From contig JANWID010000305.1 of assembly GCA_025450095.1 (NCBI GenBank), positions 1-7,496 of the forward strand: a stretch of 7,496 bases of DNA, written 5' to 3'. The notes beneath the pieces were generated by a model. It saw only the letters and a program-made list of their open reading frames with translations, was not told where the DNA came from and ran no database searches. Source of the DNA: Bacteroidia bacterium (GTDB lineage: Bacteria; Bacteroidota; Bacteroidia; AKYH767-A; OLB10). Each line of letters starts with the position of its first letter. Positions within the stretch are counted from its first letter, which is position 1. Positions 1 through 6,036 of this stretch are shown here, one piece after another. The position numbers and the translations under genes are program-made.

Positions 1-114
1 AGGGAGTTTAAAAAAATCATGAAAATTGTAATGCGTAATTAGTTCCTCATAAAAATGATCTGCGCGAAATGAAATACCCAGATTAAAAAATATTTTTCAG
101 GAATAAAATCGAAA

Positions 115-519
115 TTACTTCAGCACAGATTCGGAATTTACCCACTTGCGGCAGAGTTCTCCCGCGATAGCTTCATATGCATTAGCAGTAAATGGTTTGC
201 TAATAAATTCACTGGCACCTGCATTCAGGCTTTCCCGAATTTCATCGGGATTGTTGCTGGTGCTGAAAATGATCACATTCAGGTGTGCCAGGTTTTCTGT
301 ATTACGAATAACCCGTAGTGTTTCAATTCCTGATATGATGGGCATATTAAGATCCATGAGAATGAATGAAGGTAATGGGGACGGAGACTTAAGTTGTTTT
401 AAAAGTTCCATGCCGTTTGGAAAAGTTTGAAGAAAAATTCTGTTATGGACCTTTTCGAAGGCGTTTTTAACAAACAACAAATCGTCTGAATCGTCGTCAA
501 CTACAAATACTGATTGCAT
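115..519 (-). CDS. Single-domain response regulator (CheY/Rcp1-like receiver)
   Basis: This 134-residue protein is a stand-alone receiver domain that should accept a phosphoryl group from a histidine kinase and signal by protein contact, since no output domain is present. The acidic pocket is D8-D9-D10, the phospho-acceptor is D56 in ILMDLNMP, the switch Thr is T87 in FSTS, and the invariant Lys is K108 in ISKPF. All key residues are there, so it should be active. The stretch STSNNPDEI after beta-4 and the long alpha-4 region resemble the Rcp1 subfamily, whose partners are often phytochrome-like or hybrid kinases; that assignment is inference. No kinase gene lies in the window, so it is an orphan here. 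It follows the topoisomerase gene on the same strand after a gap of about 155 bp, which is too far to assume one operon. The start is the only ATG that keeps the beta-1 strand intact. Confidence 0.93.
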   Translation of the reverse strand: MQSVFVVDDDSDDLLFVKNAFEKVHNRIFLQTFPNGMELLKQLKSPSPLPSFILMDLNMPIISGIETLRVIRNTENLAHLNVIIFSTSNNPDEIRESLNAGASEFISKPFTANAYEAIAGELCRKWVNSESVLK

Positions 520-659
520 AAGATAAATTTTATGAGAATTATGAACCAGGTTGTTGCACTAATATAGAAACATAATTTTGGAAATGCAAGATTATTGAAA
601 ATAAATCTTACCCCAGAAGTACCAGTGAAAAGTTTACGTAAATTTGATTAAAGGATAAT

Positions 660-679
660 CCTGATGCCGGGTGATCAGG
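660..679 (-). other. Inverted repeat over the topoisomerase stop codon
   Basis: CCTGAT and ATCAGG form a perfect 6-bp stem around an 8-base loop, and the right arm contains the stop codon of the minus-strand topoisomerase gene. In the direction of that gene it is not followed by a T run, so it is not a canonical intrinsic terminator, though it could stabilise the mRNA 3' end. On the opposite strand a run of seven T follows, but no plus-strand gene ends here. Confidence 0.3.
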
Positions 680-1769
680 CCGCTTTTTTTGCCCCTTTTC
701 GGGAATGCTTTTTAAGAACTGCCAGCAAGAGGTGCTCTTCCGGCTCCAGCCAGGTCTTACCGGGATTTTTCTTATTTATTTTAAATCCATCCAGGTTGCC
801 CTGTTCCAGCATTTCAAGGATCAGGGGATGAATGTAATATTTCTTACATACTGCCCGGCTGTTTCCTAGCTTACAGCTTACAAAATCAACGATTTCATTA
901 ATCACATTGCGGCGGCCTTCAGGAGGATTTTCCCGCGACTGCTGATACTCCGAAATTTTACGCAATGCATTCACAGAGCCAGCCCAGGTACGGAAATCTT
1001 TTGCCGAAAATTGTTTTCCGGAGATCTGGCGGATATAATTGTTCACCATCCCCGAATCCACTTTTTTCCGGCTTCCATCCATGGAAATGTATTGAAACAA
1101 TTCCTTCCCGGGAATATCACGGCATTGCTTGACCAGGTTTGCCAGTTTTTTACTTTTCAGTGTTATGACATGGTTAATTCCTTTTTTTCCTGTGAATGAA
1201 AAAGTTATTGAATGACCATTGATATTAACATGGCGGTCTTTCAACGTGGTAAGTCCATGTGATCCGTTTTCTTTTTCATAATACTCGTTACCAACTCGAA
1301 TATATGTACGCTCCATCAGGGAAATTACCAGTGCCAGTACTTTTTCTTCGCAAAGTTCAGTTCGCCGGATATCCTGTTGCAACTTTTCACGGATCTGGGG
1401 CAGTGATTCCCCAAACTCGATCAGCGTAGAAAATTTTGCGTGATTACGTAATTTGTTCCAATGAGGATGATACCGGTATTGTTTCCGGCGTTTCATATCG
1501 AATCCGGTTGCCTGGACATGGCTTTTATCATCGGGACTGATCCATACATTTTTCCAGGCTGGAGGTATCACCAGTGAACGGATGCGATGTAATGTGGTTG
1601 CGTCCGAAATTTTCTTATTTTCATAGTAATAGCAAAAGCCTTTTCCCTTGCGCATCCGCGTGATACCGGGAACATTGGTATCGGCATACAGCAGGTTAGC
1701 AGCAGTTGCACTTGCTTCCATATCATTCACAAGTGTTGGCAGTATGGGATCCGACATCTGAAGTTCCAT
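675..1769 (-). CDS. DNA topoisomerase IB (poxvirus/bacterial type)
   Basis: This is a type IB topoisomerase, which relaxes supercoiled DNA by transient nicking of one strand through a 3'-phosphotyrosyl link, without ATP. Numbering from the ATG at 1769 (364 residues), the N-terminal DNA-binding half shows PGITR (34-38), IPPAWKNVWI (68-77) and the QATGFD...RKQYRYH block (to 101). The catalytic half carries R158 in YIRVGN, GLTTL (172-176), K195 in FTGKKG, R260 in FRTWAGS and N303. The nucleophile is Y312 in YYIHP. N303 sits nine residues before Y312, where vaccinia has His265 and the Deinococcus enzyme has Asn, so the bacterial pattern is complete. The length is normal for bacterial members. The frame also opens at a TTG (1799), adding ten residues, and another ATG lies at 1757. 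The ATG at 1769 was chosen because its upstream sequence is A-rich, as is usual in Bacteroidota. It is divergent from the basic DUF6496-like gene. Confidence 0.96.
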   Translation of the reverse strand: MELQMSDPILPTLVNDMEASATAANLLYADTNVPGITRMRKGKGFCYYYENKKISDATTLHRIRSLVIPPAWKNVWISPDDKSHVQATGFDMKRRKQYRYHPHWNKLRNHAKFSTLIEFGESLPQIREKLQQDIRRTELCEEKVLALVISLMERTYIRVGNEYYEKENGSHGLTTLKDRHVNINGHSITFSFTGKKGINHVITLKSKKLANLVKQCRDIPGKELFQYISMDGSRKKVDSGMVNNYIRQISGKQFSAKDFRTWAGSVNALRKISEYQQSRENPPEGRRNVINEIVDFVSCKLGNSRAVCKKYYIHPLILEMLEQGNLDGFKINKKNPGKTWLEPEEHLLLAVLKKHSRKGAKKAA

Positions 1770-1839
1770 TATCTGATTTTTAATTTTCACGTATACCAAT
1801 ACAGTACCATTCCGTAATATCCTCTTCCATTAATAAGTT

Positions 1840-1859
1840 GGCATAAATATTTATTTGCC
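1840..1859. promoter_or_regulatory. A/T-rich palindrome in the divergent intergenic region
   Basis: A perfect 10-bp palindrome, TAAATATTTA (1844-1853), is flanked by GGCA on the left and, two bases further out, TGCC on the right. It lies between the divergent topoisomerase and DUF6496-like genes, where a shared operator or overlapping promoters would be expected. No convincing TTTG / TAnnTTTG pair was found for either gene, so the regulatory role is a guess from position and symmetry. Confidence 0.25.
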
Positions 1860-1889
1860 ATGAAGTATAACCAATTAAATTTAAATATC

Positions 1890-2159
1890 ATGACAAAGTA
1901 CTCGAGTAAAGCCTCAGATAAAATCGGCGATGTAATGCACGAATACAAGAAGGGCTCGCTCAAAAGCAGCAGTGGCGACAAAGTGAAAAGCCGTAAACAG
2001 GCTATTGCCATTGGCATCAGCGAAGCACGTGAAAAGGGATATAAAACTCCTTCAAAAAGATCTACTTCAGCAAGCAGCTCATCTACGCGTAAGAAATCGT
2101 CATCCGGAAAGAGTGCCTCTTCACGTAAAAGCACGGCATCACGTTCCAGGTCGAAATAG
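1890..2159 (+). CDS. Small basic DUF6496-type protein with Ser/Lys/Arg tail
   Basis: This 89-residue protein has a conserved-looking core (residues 1-50) and a low-complexity basic tail. The core, with YSSKASDKIGDVMHEYKKG and KSRKQAIAIGISEAREKG, matches what I recall of the DUF6496 family of small bacterial proteins of unknown function. Residues 55-89 are almost entirely Ser, Lys, Arg, Ala and Thr, with repeated S-R-K and S-S-x-K words, like the tails of histone H1-like bacterial proteins. DNA or RNA binding is therefore plausible but is inferred only from charge. An in-frame ATG ten codons upstream (1860) would add MKYNQLNLNI; the inner ATG was chosen because MTKYS... is the usual start of this family. 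Its gene is divergent from topoisomerase IB, suggesting shared control or a shared role in DNA packaging. Confidence 0.8.
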   Translation: MTKYSSKASDKIGDVMHEYKKGSLKSSSGDKVKSRKQAIAIGISEAREKGYKTPSKRSTSASSSSTRKKSSSGKSASSRKSTASRSRSK

Positions 2160-2195
2160 AATATTTTAACAAAGAAGATGTGCCATATTGATGGG

Positions 2196-2227
2196 TTTGT
2201 GGGTCTGGCAGCAATTGAATAAATTTG
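2196..2227 (+). promoter_or_regulatory. Bacteroidota-type promoter for the exported DsrE-like gene
   Basis: A -33 element TTTG (2196-2199) and a -7 element TAAATTTG (2220-2227) are separated by 20 bp. This matches the Bacteroidota housekeeping consensus TTTG / TAnnTTTG in both sequence and spacing. Transcription would start near 2234, leaving a leader of about 20 bases before the ATG at 2255. Confidence 0.6.
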
Positions 2228-2254
2228 ATTGCACTAAATTCTAAATCCATCATT

Positions 2255-2668
2255 ATGAAAAAGTTATTTCTATTCCTGGTTTGCATTTCGTTAAGCCTGA
2301 CGGTATTCGCCCAGAAAACGCCTTACAATGTAGTATTTGATGTAACCAGCAAGGATACTGTTGTTCATCAAATGGTTTTGCGTTGGGTTTCTGATATTAT
2401 TAAAGAATATCCTGATGCAAAGCTCGAAGTGGTTTTTTATGGCAAATCGCTCGACCTTGTTACTCAGGGTAAATCCATTAATCAGGACGAGGTGATGAGA
2501 CTTACTGCTGATAAAAAAGTTTCATTTTCAGTTTGCGAAGTTGCAATGAAGCGGAACAATGTTGAGAAAAGTCAATTGATTTCAGGTGTAAATACTGTTC
2601 CCGATGGAATTTATGAAATTGTGAAGAAACAAAATGAGGGTTGGGCGTATATTAAAGCTGATAGATAA
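2255..2668 (+). CDS. Exported DsrE/YchN-like protein
   Basis: This 137-residue protein opens with a signal peptide (KK, then a hydrophobic run, then VFA|Q, with predicted cleavage after residue 19). The mature part resembles DsrE/YchN alpha-beta proteins: NVVFDVTSKD as beta-1, a helix containing VLRWVSDIIKEYPDAKLEVVFYG, and a late VPDGIYEIVKKQNEGWAYIKA block. A single cysteine, C94 in FSVCEVAMK, sits where family members carry their candidate reactive Cys. Cytoplasmic DsrE/TusD proteins relay sulfur, but this one is exported, so that chemistry cannot be assumed. A start 30 bases upstream is possible but would put ten residues before the signal peptide and would overlap the promoter, so the ATG at 2255 was chosen. 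The T9SS protein gene follows after 48 bp on the same strand. Confidence 0.82.
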   Translation: MKKLFLFLVCISLSLTVFAQKTPYNVVFDVTSKDTVVHQMVLRWVSDIIKEYPDAKLEVVFYGKSLDLVTQGKSINQDEVMRLTADKKVSFSVCEVAMKRNNVEKSQLISGVNTVPDGIYEIVKKQNEGWAYIKADR

Positions 2669-2690
2669 TTATTGCGTTACCTTAATTTGT

Positions 2691-2698
2691 TATTTTTG
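2691..2698 (+). promoter_or_regulatory. Possible -7 element before the T9SS propeller gene
   Basis: TATTTTTG matches TAnnTTTG exactly and lies 19 bases before the ATG at 2717. The nearest upstream TTG (2672-2674) is only 16 bp away, shorter than the usual spacing. It may be a weak promoter that lets this gene be read apart from the DsrE-like gene. Confidence 0.35.
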
Positions 2699-2715
2699 GT
2701 CTGTAAATCAGACTA
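2697..2715 (+). promoter_or_regulatory. Hairpin abutting the start codon of the propeller gene
   Basis: GTCTG (2699-2703) and CAGAC (2709-2713) form a perfect 5-bp stem with loop TAAAT, extendable by one wobble pair and one T-A pair. The ATG at 2717 follows directly. In a read-through transcript from the upstream gene it could hinder initiation; as DNA it could be an operator. No T run follows, so it is not an intrinsic terminator. Confidence 0.35.
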
Positions 2716-2716
2716 A

Positions 2717-5248
2717 ATGCGTCCGGAATTTTTCAGGGAATTGTTATATTTATTTTTGTTTGTATTTGTGATTTTCCCGGTCGCGGTTTCAGCGCAGGAA
2801 CGGGAATACGAGGAAGAAGCCATTTCGGAAACAGGAGATGGATTTGAATCTTCGGGACAGCATTATTCATTCCTGGGAGATTTTACCCGGAGTTTGCAGC
2901 TTTCAATTCCACATGAAAGGGCAGGAGTGAACCTGGTTCCACAACCATCATCACAATCGCCCGTTACAGCGTTTGATGTTGTCAGTTTTTTTGGACCGTA
3001 TAATTGCGCAGGCCGCACCAGGGCCATACTTCCCGACAGAACCGATCCGGATTTGCTGTTTGCCGGAACAAATACAGGTGGATTGTGGAAAAGCACTAAT
3101 GGTGGTTTTCTCTGGAGTCCAATCAATGATCACACACCCGGAATGAACATTACCTGCATCGATCAGAATCGTTTCAACCCGAACGAAATTTATTATGGAA
3201 CAGGTGAACACAAAGTGCGCAAGATCCGCAATAAGGGAAATGGAGTATACAAATCAATTGATCACGGACTGACATTTTCCGTATTACCAGCTACTGCGAG
3301 TGATTCTTTCATGTTGGTAAATTCAATAAAACATTCACTTACGACAGATTCTACATTCTATGTCGGCACATCACTCAATGGTCTGTATCGGTCTGTGAAT
3401 GGCGGAACAACTTTTCAGACGGTATTCGATAACGGGAAAAGGATTACTGACATTGAGTGTTTCCCCGATGGAAAAGTAATGTTTACTGCCGCCTTTGATG
3501 GAATTTATTCTTCTGCTTCGGGTGATTCGGGAACTTTTGTGAAGATTGTTTCAGGGCTCCCTGTTAACGGATTCAGCAGGATTGAAATGGCGTATTGCGA
3601 CAGCTTTCCGTTAGTAATGTACGCACTGTTTGCTGATTCTATCCAGGATTGGTCGGCTGGTCTTGAAGGTGCCTACAGATCGGCTGATGGAGGATTTAAC
3701 TGGAATGCCATTGCCAATCCCGATTCCATCGCGTTGTTCGTATATGCCGACTATATGCTTTCCATTGCCGTAAAGCCTGATAATCCCAATTTCATTATTG
3801 CAGGAGGAGCGAGGGCCAGCTATTCCGGAAATGGTGGACAAGGCTTCGTATACCTTTCGTACCCAAGGTTTGATCAGCATTGTTACGTTTTCAACAAATT
3901 CAACAGTAATTATTTCTATGCCGGGAATGACCAGGGTTTATACCGTTTCAATTTTGCACAATATCCTTATGTCAAAAATGATTTGATGTACAGTTACAAT
4001 ACGGTTCAGATATGGGGAGGTGGTTATTTCCCCACCGGAAATCATTTCTTTATCGGCGCCCAGGATAACGTTTTCCAGGTGAATGCTCCGGATGATTCCA
4101 TGTTTGTGAGAATTAACAGTTATGGTAGTGATGGAAAAAATACCCATGTTCATCAGCAGGATCTGGTTACAGGTTATGCATGCGGTGATTTTGCTGAAGT
4201 TTTTCGCAGTGATAATATGACAGACTCACTTCCGGTATTTACTACCATCCTGAATGAAATGGATACTAACAGTGATGGCGTACACGATGACGATGTGTGG
4301 CATGAAAATATGCTGGAGATGAATTATCTCGACGGTGATCAATTGTATATGCCTACCAGGGATTATCTCTGGCGAAGCACAAACAGGGGAAATAACTGGA
4401 GTCGTGTTACTGCGTCCTTTGCCGGAAGTGATTCGGTTCCTCATCCTTATTTCATCGGGCTTTCAAATTCGGTTACTCCAGTTGCTTACCTGGGCGGCTC
4501 TGCCGGATTATTTTACAGGATAGATGATGTATACAACGCTACACCGGGGCAGGAGGTTGATATTTCATTCACATCACCACCACAATTAATATCGCAGGGA
4601 AAAATTAGCTGTCTTACCGTACATCCACAGGATGCGGGGATCGTTTATGCCACGGTTTCAGATGTCGATAGTGTTTCCCACATCTGGAAAATTACCGATG
4701 CACTTTCGCCTGCACCGTTATGGACCGATATCAGTGGTAATTTCAATAATGATTATAATGTATACTGGATTGAACCCGATCCGGAAAGTCCTGATTCGGT
4801 TTTGTTTGTTGGTACTGACTATGGCTTATGGTTTACCACCGACGCAGGAAATACATGGAATCGCGAAACACAAGTACCTATGATCACCATTTTCCAGATG
4901 CGTATGCGGAAAAGCGACCGGAAACTGTTTATCTATACTTTCGGAAGAGGTATCTGGATTGGCACGCTGCCCGAACTTAATACCGGTATCGGGTATACGA
5001 ATTTAAATGACCTGAGAATTTATCCCAATCCAACCACCGGAATATGTTATGTGAATTCCGGATCACTTTCAAATGTTGATGAGTATTGTATTACAGATAC
5101 CCAGGGAAAAAAATTAAAGAGTTATCACTTAAAGAATCTGAATCAGGGCAGTTTGGAAATCAATTTAAATAATTTTACTTCCGGCATTTATTTCGTGGAG
5201 TTCCGTGCTTCCGGTTCAATTACCAGGAGAAAACTGGTTAAACTATAG
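2717..5248 (+). CDS. T9SS-secreted beta-propeller (BNR/sortilin-type) protein
   Basis: This 843-residue protein is exported and probably surface-attached or released. It has a signal peptide with a long hydrophobic stretch (LLYLFLFVFVIFPVAVSA|Q, predicted cleavage after residue 26). The body has repeated Asp-box/BNR-like strands typical of sortilin/VPS10 and glycosidase-type beta-propellers: LWKSTNGGFLW (123-133), VYKSIDHGLTF (177-187), LYRSVNGGTTF (223-233), AYRSADGGFNW (319-329), LWRSTNRGNNW (551-561) and LWFTTDAGNTW (704-714). Residues 516-526 (DTNSDGVHDDD) look like a thrombospondin type 3 or EF-hand-like calcium loop. The C-terminus (about 766-843), starting with IYPNPTTG and ending SGIYFVEF...RKLVKL, is a T9SS type A sorting domain. 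No hydrolase active site is evident; Asp boxes are structural, so adhesion or binding is as likely as catalysis. The substrate is unknown. The start is the ATG right before the signal peptide, 48 bp after the exported DsrE-like gene. Confidence 0.92.
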   Translation: MRPEFFRELLYLFLFVFVIFPVAVSAQEREYEEEAISETGDGFESSGQHYSFLGDFTRSLQLSIPHERAGVNLVPQPSSQSPVTAFDVVSFFGPYNCAGRTRAILPDRTDPDLLFAGTNTGGLWKSTNGGFLWSPINDHTPGMNITCIDQNRFNPNEIYYGTGEHKVRKIRNKGNGVYKSIDHGLTFSVLPATASDSFMLVNSIKHSLTTDSTFYVGTSLNGLYRSVNGGTTFQTVFDNGKRITDIECFPDGKVMFTAAFDGIYSSASGDSGTFVKIVSGLPVNGFSRIEMAYCDSFPLVMYALFADSIQDWSAGLEGAYRSADGGFNWNAIANPDSIALFVYADYMLSIAVKPDNPNFIIAGGARASYSGNGGQGFVYLSYPRFDQHCYVFNKFNSNYFYAGNDQGLYRFNFAQYPYVKNDLMYSYNTVQIWGGGYFPTGNHFFIGAQDNVFQVNAPDDSMFVRINSYGSDGKNTHVHQQDLVTGYACGDFAEVFRSDNMTDSLPVFTTILNEMDTNSDGVHDDDVWHENMLEMNYLDGDQLYMPTRDYLWRSTNRGNNWSRVTASFAGSDSVPHPYFIGLSNSVTPVAYLGGSAGLFYRIDDVYNATPGQEVDISFTSPPQLISQGKISCLTVHPQDAGIVYATVSDVDSVSHIWKITDALSPAPLWTDISGNFNNDYNVYWIEPDPESPDSVLFVGTDYGLWFTTDAGNTWNRETQVPMITIFQMRMRKSDRKLFIYTFGRGIWIGTLPELNTGIGYTNLNDLRIYPNPTTGICYVNSGSLSNVDEYCITDTQGKKLKSYHLKNLNQGSLEINLNNFTSGIYFVEFRASGSITRRKLVKL

Positions 5249-5409
5249 GGAACCTCAAATAATCTACTTATACCGCGTTATGCGATTTTTAGAGGATCCT
5301 TTGAATGTCTTTTTCTTTCGCCTAAAAAAGTCCTCCATCCACCTATTTTTACCTTCTGTTGATCACTTTTCAACCCACCCTAGGGGGTATGTTATACTAA
5401 TTTTATGGT
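5249..5409 (+). other. Intergenic region without clear features
   Basis: These 161 bases follow the propeller gene. I see no T-tailed hairpin for termination and no good TTTG / TAnnTTTG pair for the next ORF. A small palindrome CCCTAGGG lies near 5378-5385. An overlapping frame here encodes a Phe-rich, compositionally odd peptide that is probably not real. Confidence 0.5.
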
Positions 5410-5619
5410 ATGACACCAGAAGAATCAATAGGAATGCACGTCACCCAGGCTTATGCTAGCCTGATTAAGAATGAAGTACAGCTTAAGTATCCAAACTTTT
5501 TCTTCGAAAAAGGCGTAATTCTGTACGATTATGACCATGAGCTTTATGTTTATATTGGTTATACTGAGGAAGAATTGCGAATCCTTAATGAAGTGGCCAA
5601 CACACTTATGAAAAACTAA
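5410..5619 (+). CDS. Hypothetical 69-residue protein
   Basis: I do not recognise this protein. It is 69 residues, acidic and without a signal peptide or membrane segment. The pattern is a helix (EESIGMHVTQAYASLIKNEVQLKYP), two short strands (KGVILYDYDHELYVYIGY) and a final helix (TEEELRILNEVANTLMKN), a sensible fold for a small alpha-beta protein. Codon use looks normal and the ORF ends in a clean TAA, which favours a real gene. An internal ATG at 5434 is an alternative start. No clear promoter precedes it. The next 360 bases hold repeats rather than genes, so it is not obviously in an operon. Confidence 0.6.
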   Translation: MTPEESIGMHVTQAYASLIKNEVQLKYPNFFFEKGVILYDYDHELYVYIGYTEEELRILNEVANTLMKN

Positions 5620-5663
5620 GTTGGCTATACGCAGTTGCACGAAGCTGTTCTGAATTTTCTGTT

Positions 5664-5688
5664 TAATGCGTAATTTTTGTACGCGTTA
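5664..5688 (+). terminator. Hairpin downstream of the small ORF, terminator-like
   Basis: TAATGCGTA (5664-5672) pairs with TACGCGTTA (5680-5688) over nine positions, one of them a T-G wobble, around the loop ATTTTTG. It lies 45 bases after the stop of the 69-residue ORF, a suitable place for a terminator. It is not followed by a T run, so intrinsic termination is uncertain. Confidence 0.35.
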
Positions 5689-5704
5689 GATCCCCTTTGT
5701 TCCG

Positions 5705-5935
5705 TCTCCAGTCGCCAGCCTGCAGCCTGCAGTCTGCAGTCTGCAAACTGCAGTCATCATGTTTATAAATTAATACCGAACAAAAACTGCCTGCTGCCGT
5801 CTACCTGGTCAATCGTTCGGACAGCAGCATGCTGTCCCTACATTGAACAGTAACCACCTACTGCCTACTTTTTCATTATACTGCCGACTGCCTACTGCAG
5901 GCTGCTTGCTGCCAACTGCCTGCTGTAGACTGAAC
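5705..5935 (+). repeat. Interrupted array of degenerate heptamers (NCTGCNN)
   Basis: About twenty degenerate heptamers occur in four blocks. Block 1 (5705-5753) has seven units ending in CAG or CAA, including two CCTGCAG and variants TCTGCAG and ACTGCAG. Block 2 (5786-5806) has ACTGCCT, GCTGCCG and TCTACCT. Block 3 (5853-5866) has ACCACCT and ACTGCCT. Block 4 (5880-5935) has eight units, among them ACTGCCG, two ACTGCCT, ACTGCAG, GCTGCTT and GCTGCCA. The exact 7-base period within blocks shows expansion of a short word followed by decay. All units have the same orientation. No continuous reading frame or promoter is evident inside, and the array ends 44 bases before the probable start of the transporter gene. 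Together with flanks it fills the 360-bp gap after the small ORF. Confidence 0.85.
5819..5837. repeat. Perfect 8-bp palindrome, REP/MITE-like
   Basis: GGACAGCA and TGCTGTCC are exact inverse copies around the 3-base loop GCA, sitting between blocks 2 and 3 of the heptamer array. The GC content is higher than the surroundings and the right arm continues as CTAC. Such short stable palindromes are commonly dispersed REP-like elements. It has no T tail and no adjacent gene end, so a terminator is less likely. Confidence 0.5.
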
Positions 5936-6036
5936 TTGAAATAATTCATTTATCTTTTCGGCATCAAAAAAACTTCTTTCTGAAAATCATAACCAAAACC
6001 ATCTGGTATCTTTCCATCATTAGCCTGTTTACCGAC

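Noticed and set aside
1..42. Open frame from the window start to a TAG (REFKKIMKIVMRN)
   Set aside because: Thirteen codons are too few to separate the tail of an upstream gene from chance in A-rich DNA.
146..430. Plus-strand 94-codon frame opposite the response regulator
   Set aside because: It is a shadow of a gene with all receiver-domain residues intact and has no recognisable motif.
660..690. Intrinsic terminator on the plus strand (stem followed by seven T)
   Set aside because: No plus-strand gene ends upstream of it; the T run is simply the complement of Lys codons in the topoisomerase tail.
1787..2134. Minus-strand 115-codon frame over the DUF6496-like gene
   Set aside because: It is antisense to the basic tail; its Ser/Leu-rich content is what complementing Ser/Lys codons would give, and the forward protein has a recognisable family core.
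2717..5248. Sialidase or glycoside hydrolase
   Set aside because: Asp-box strands are structural and occur in many propellers; no catalytic Arg triad or Tyr/Glu pair could be assigned.
5205..5459. 84-codon frame overlapping the propeller gene end and the small ORF
   Set aside because: It overlaps two better ORFs and has a composition (Phe-rich, no plausible fold) that suggests chance.
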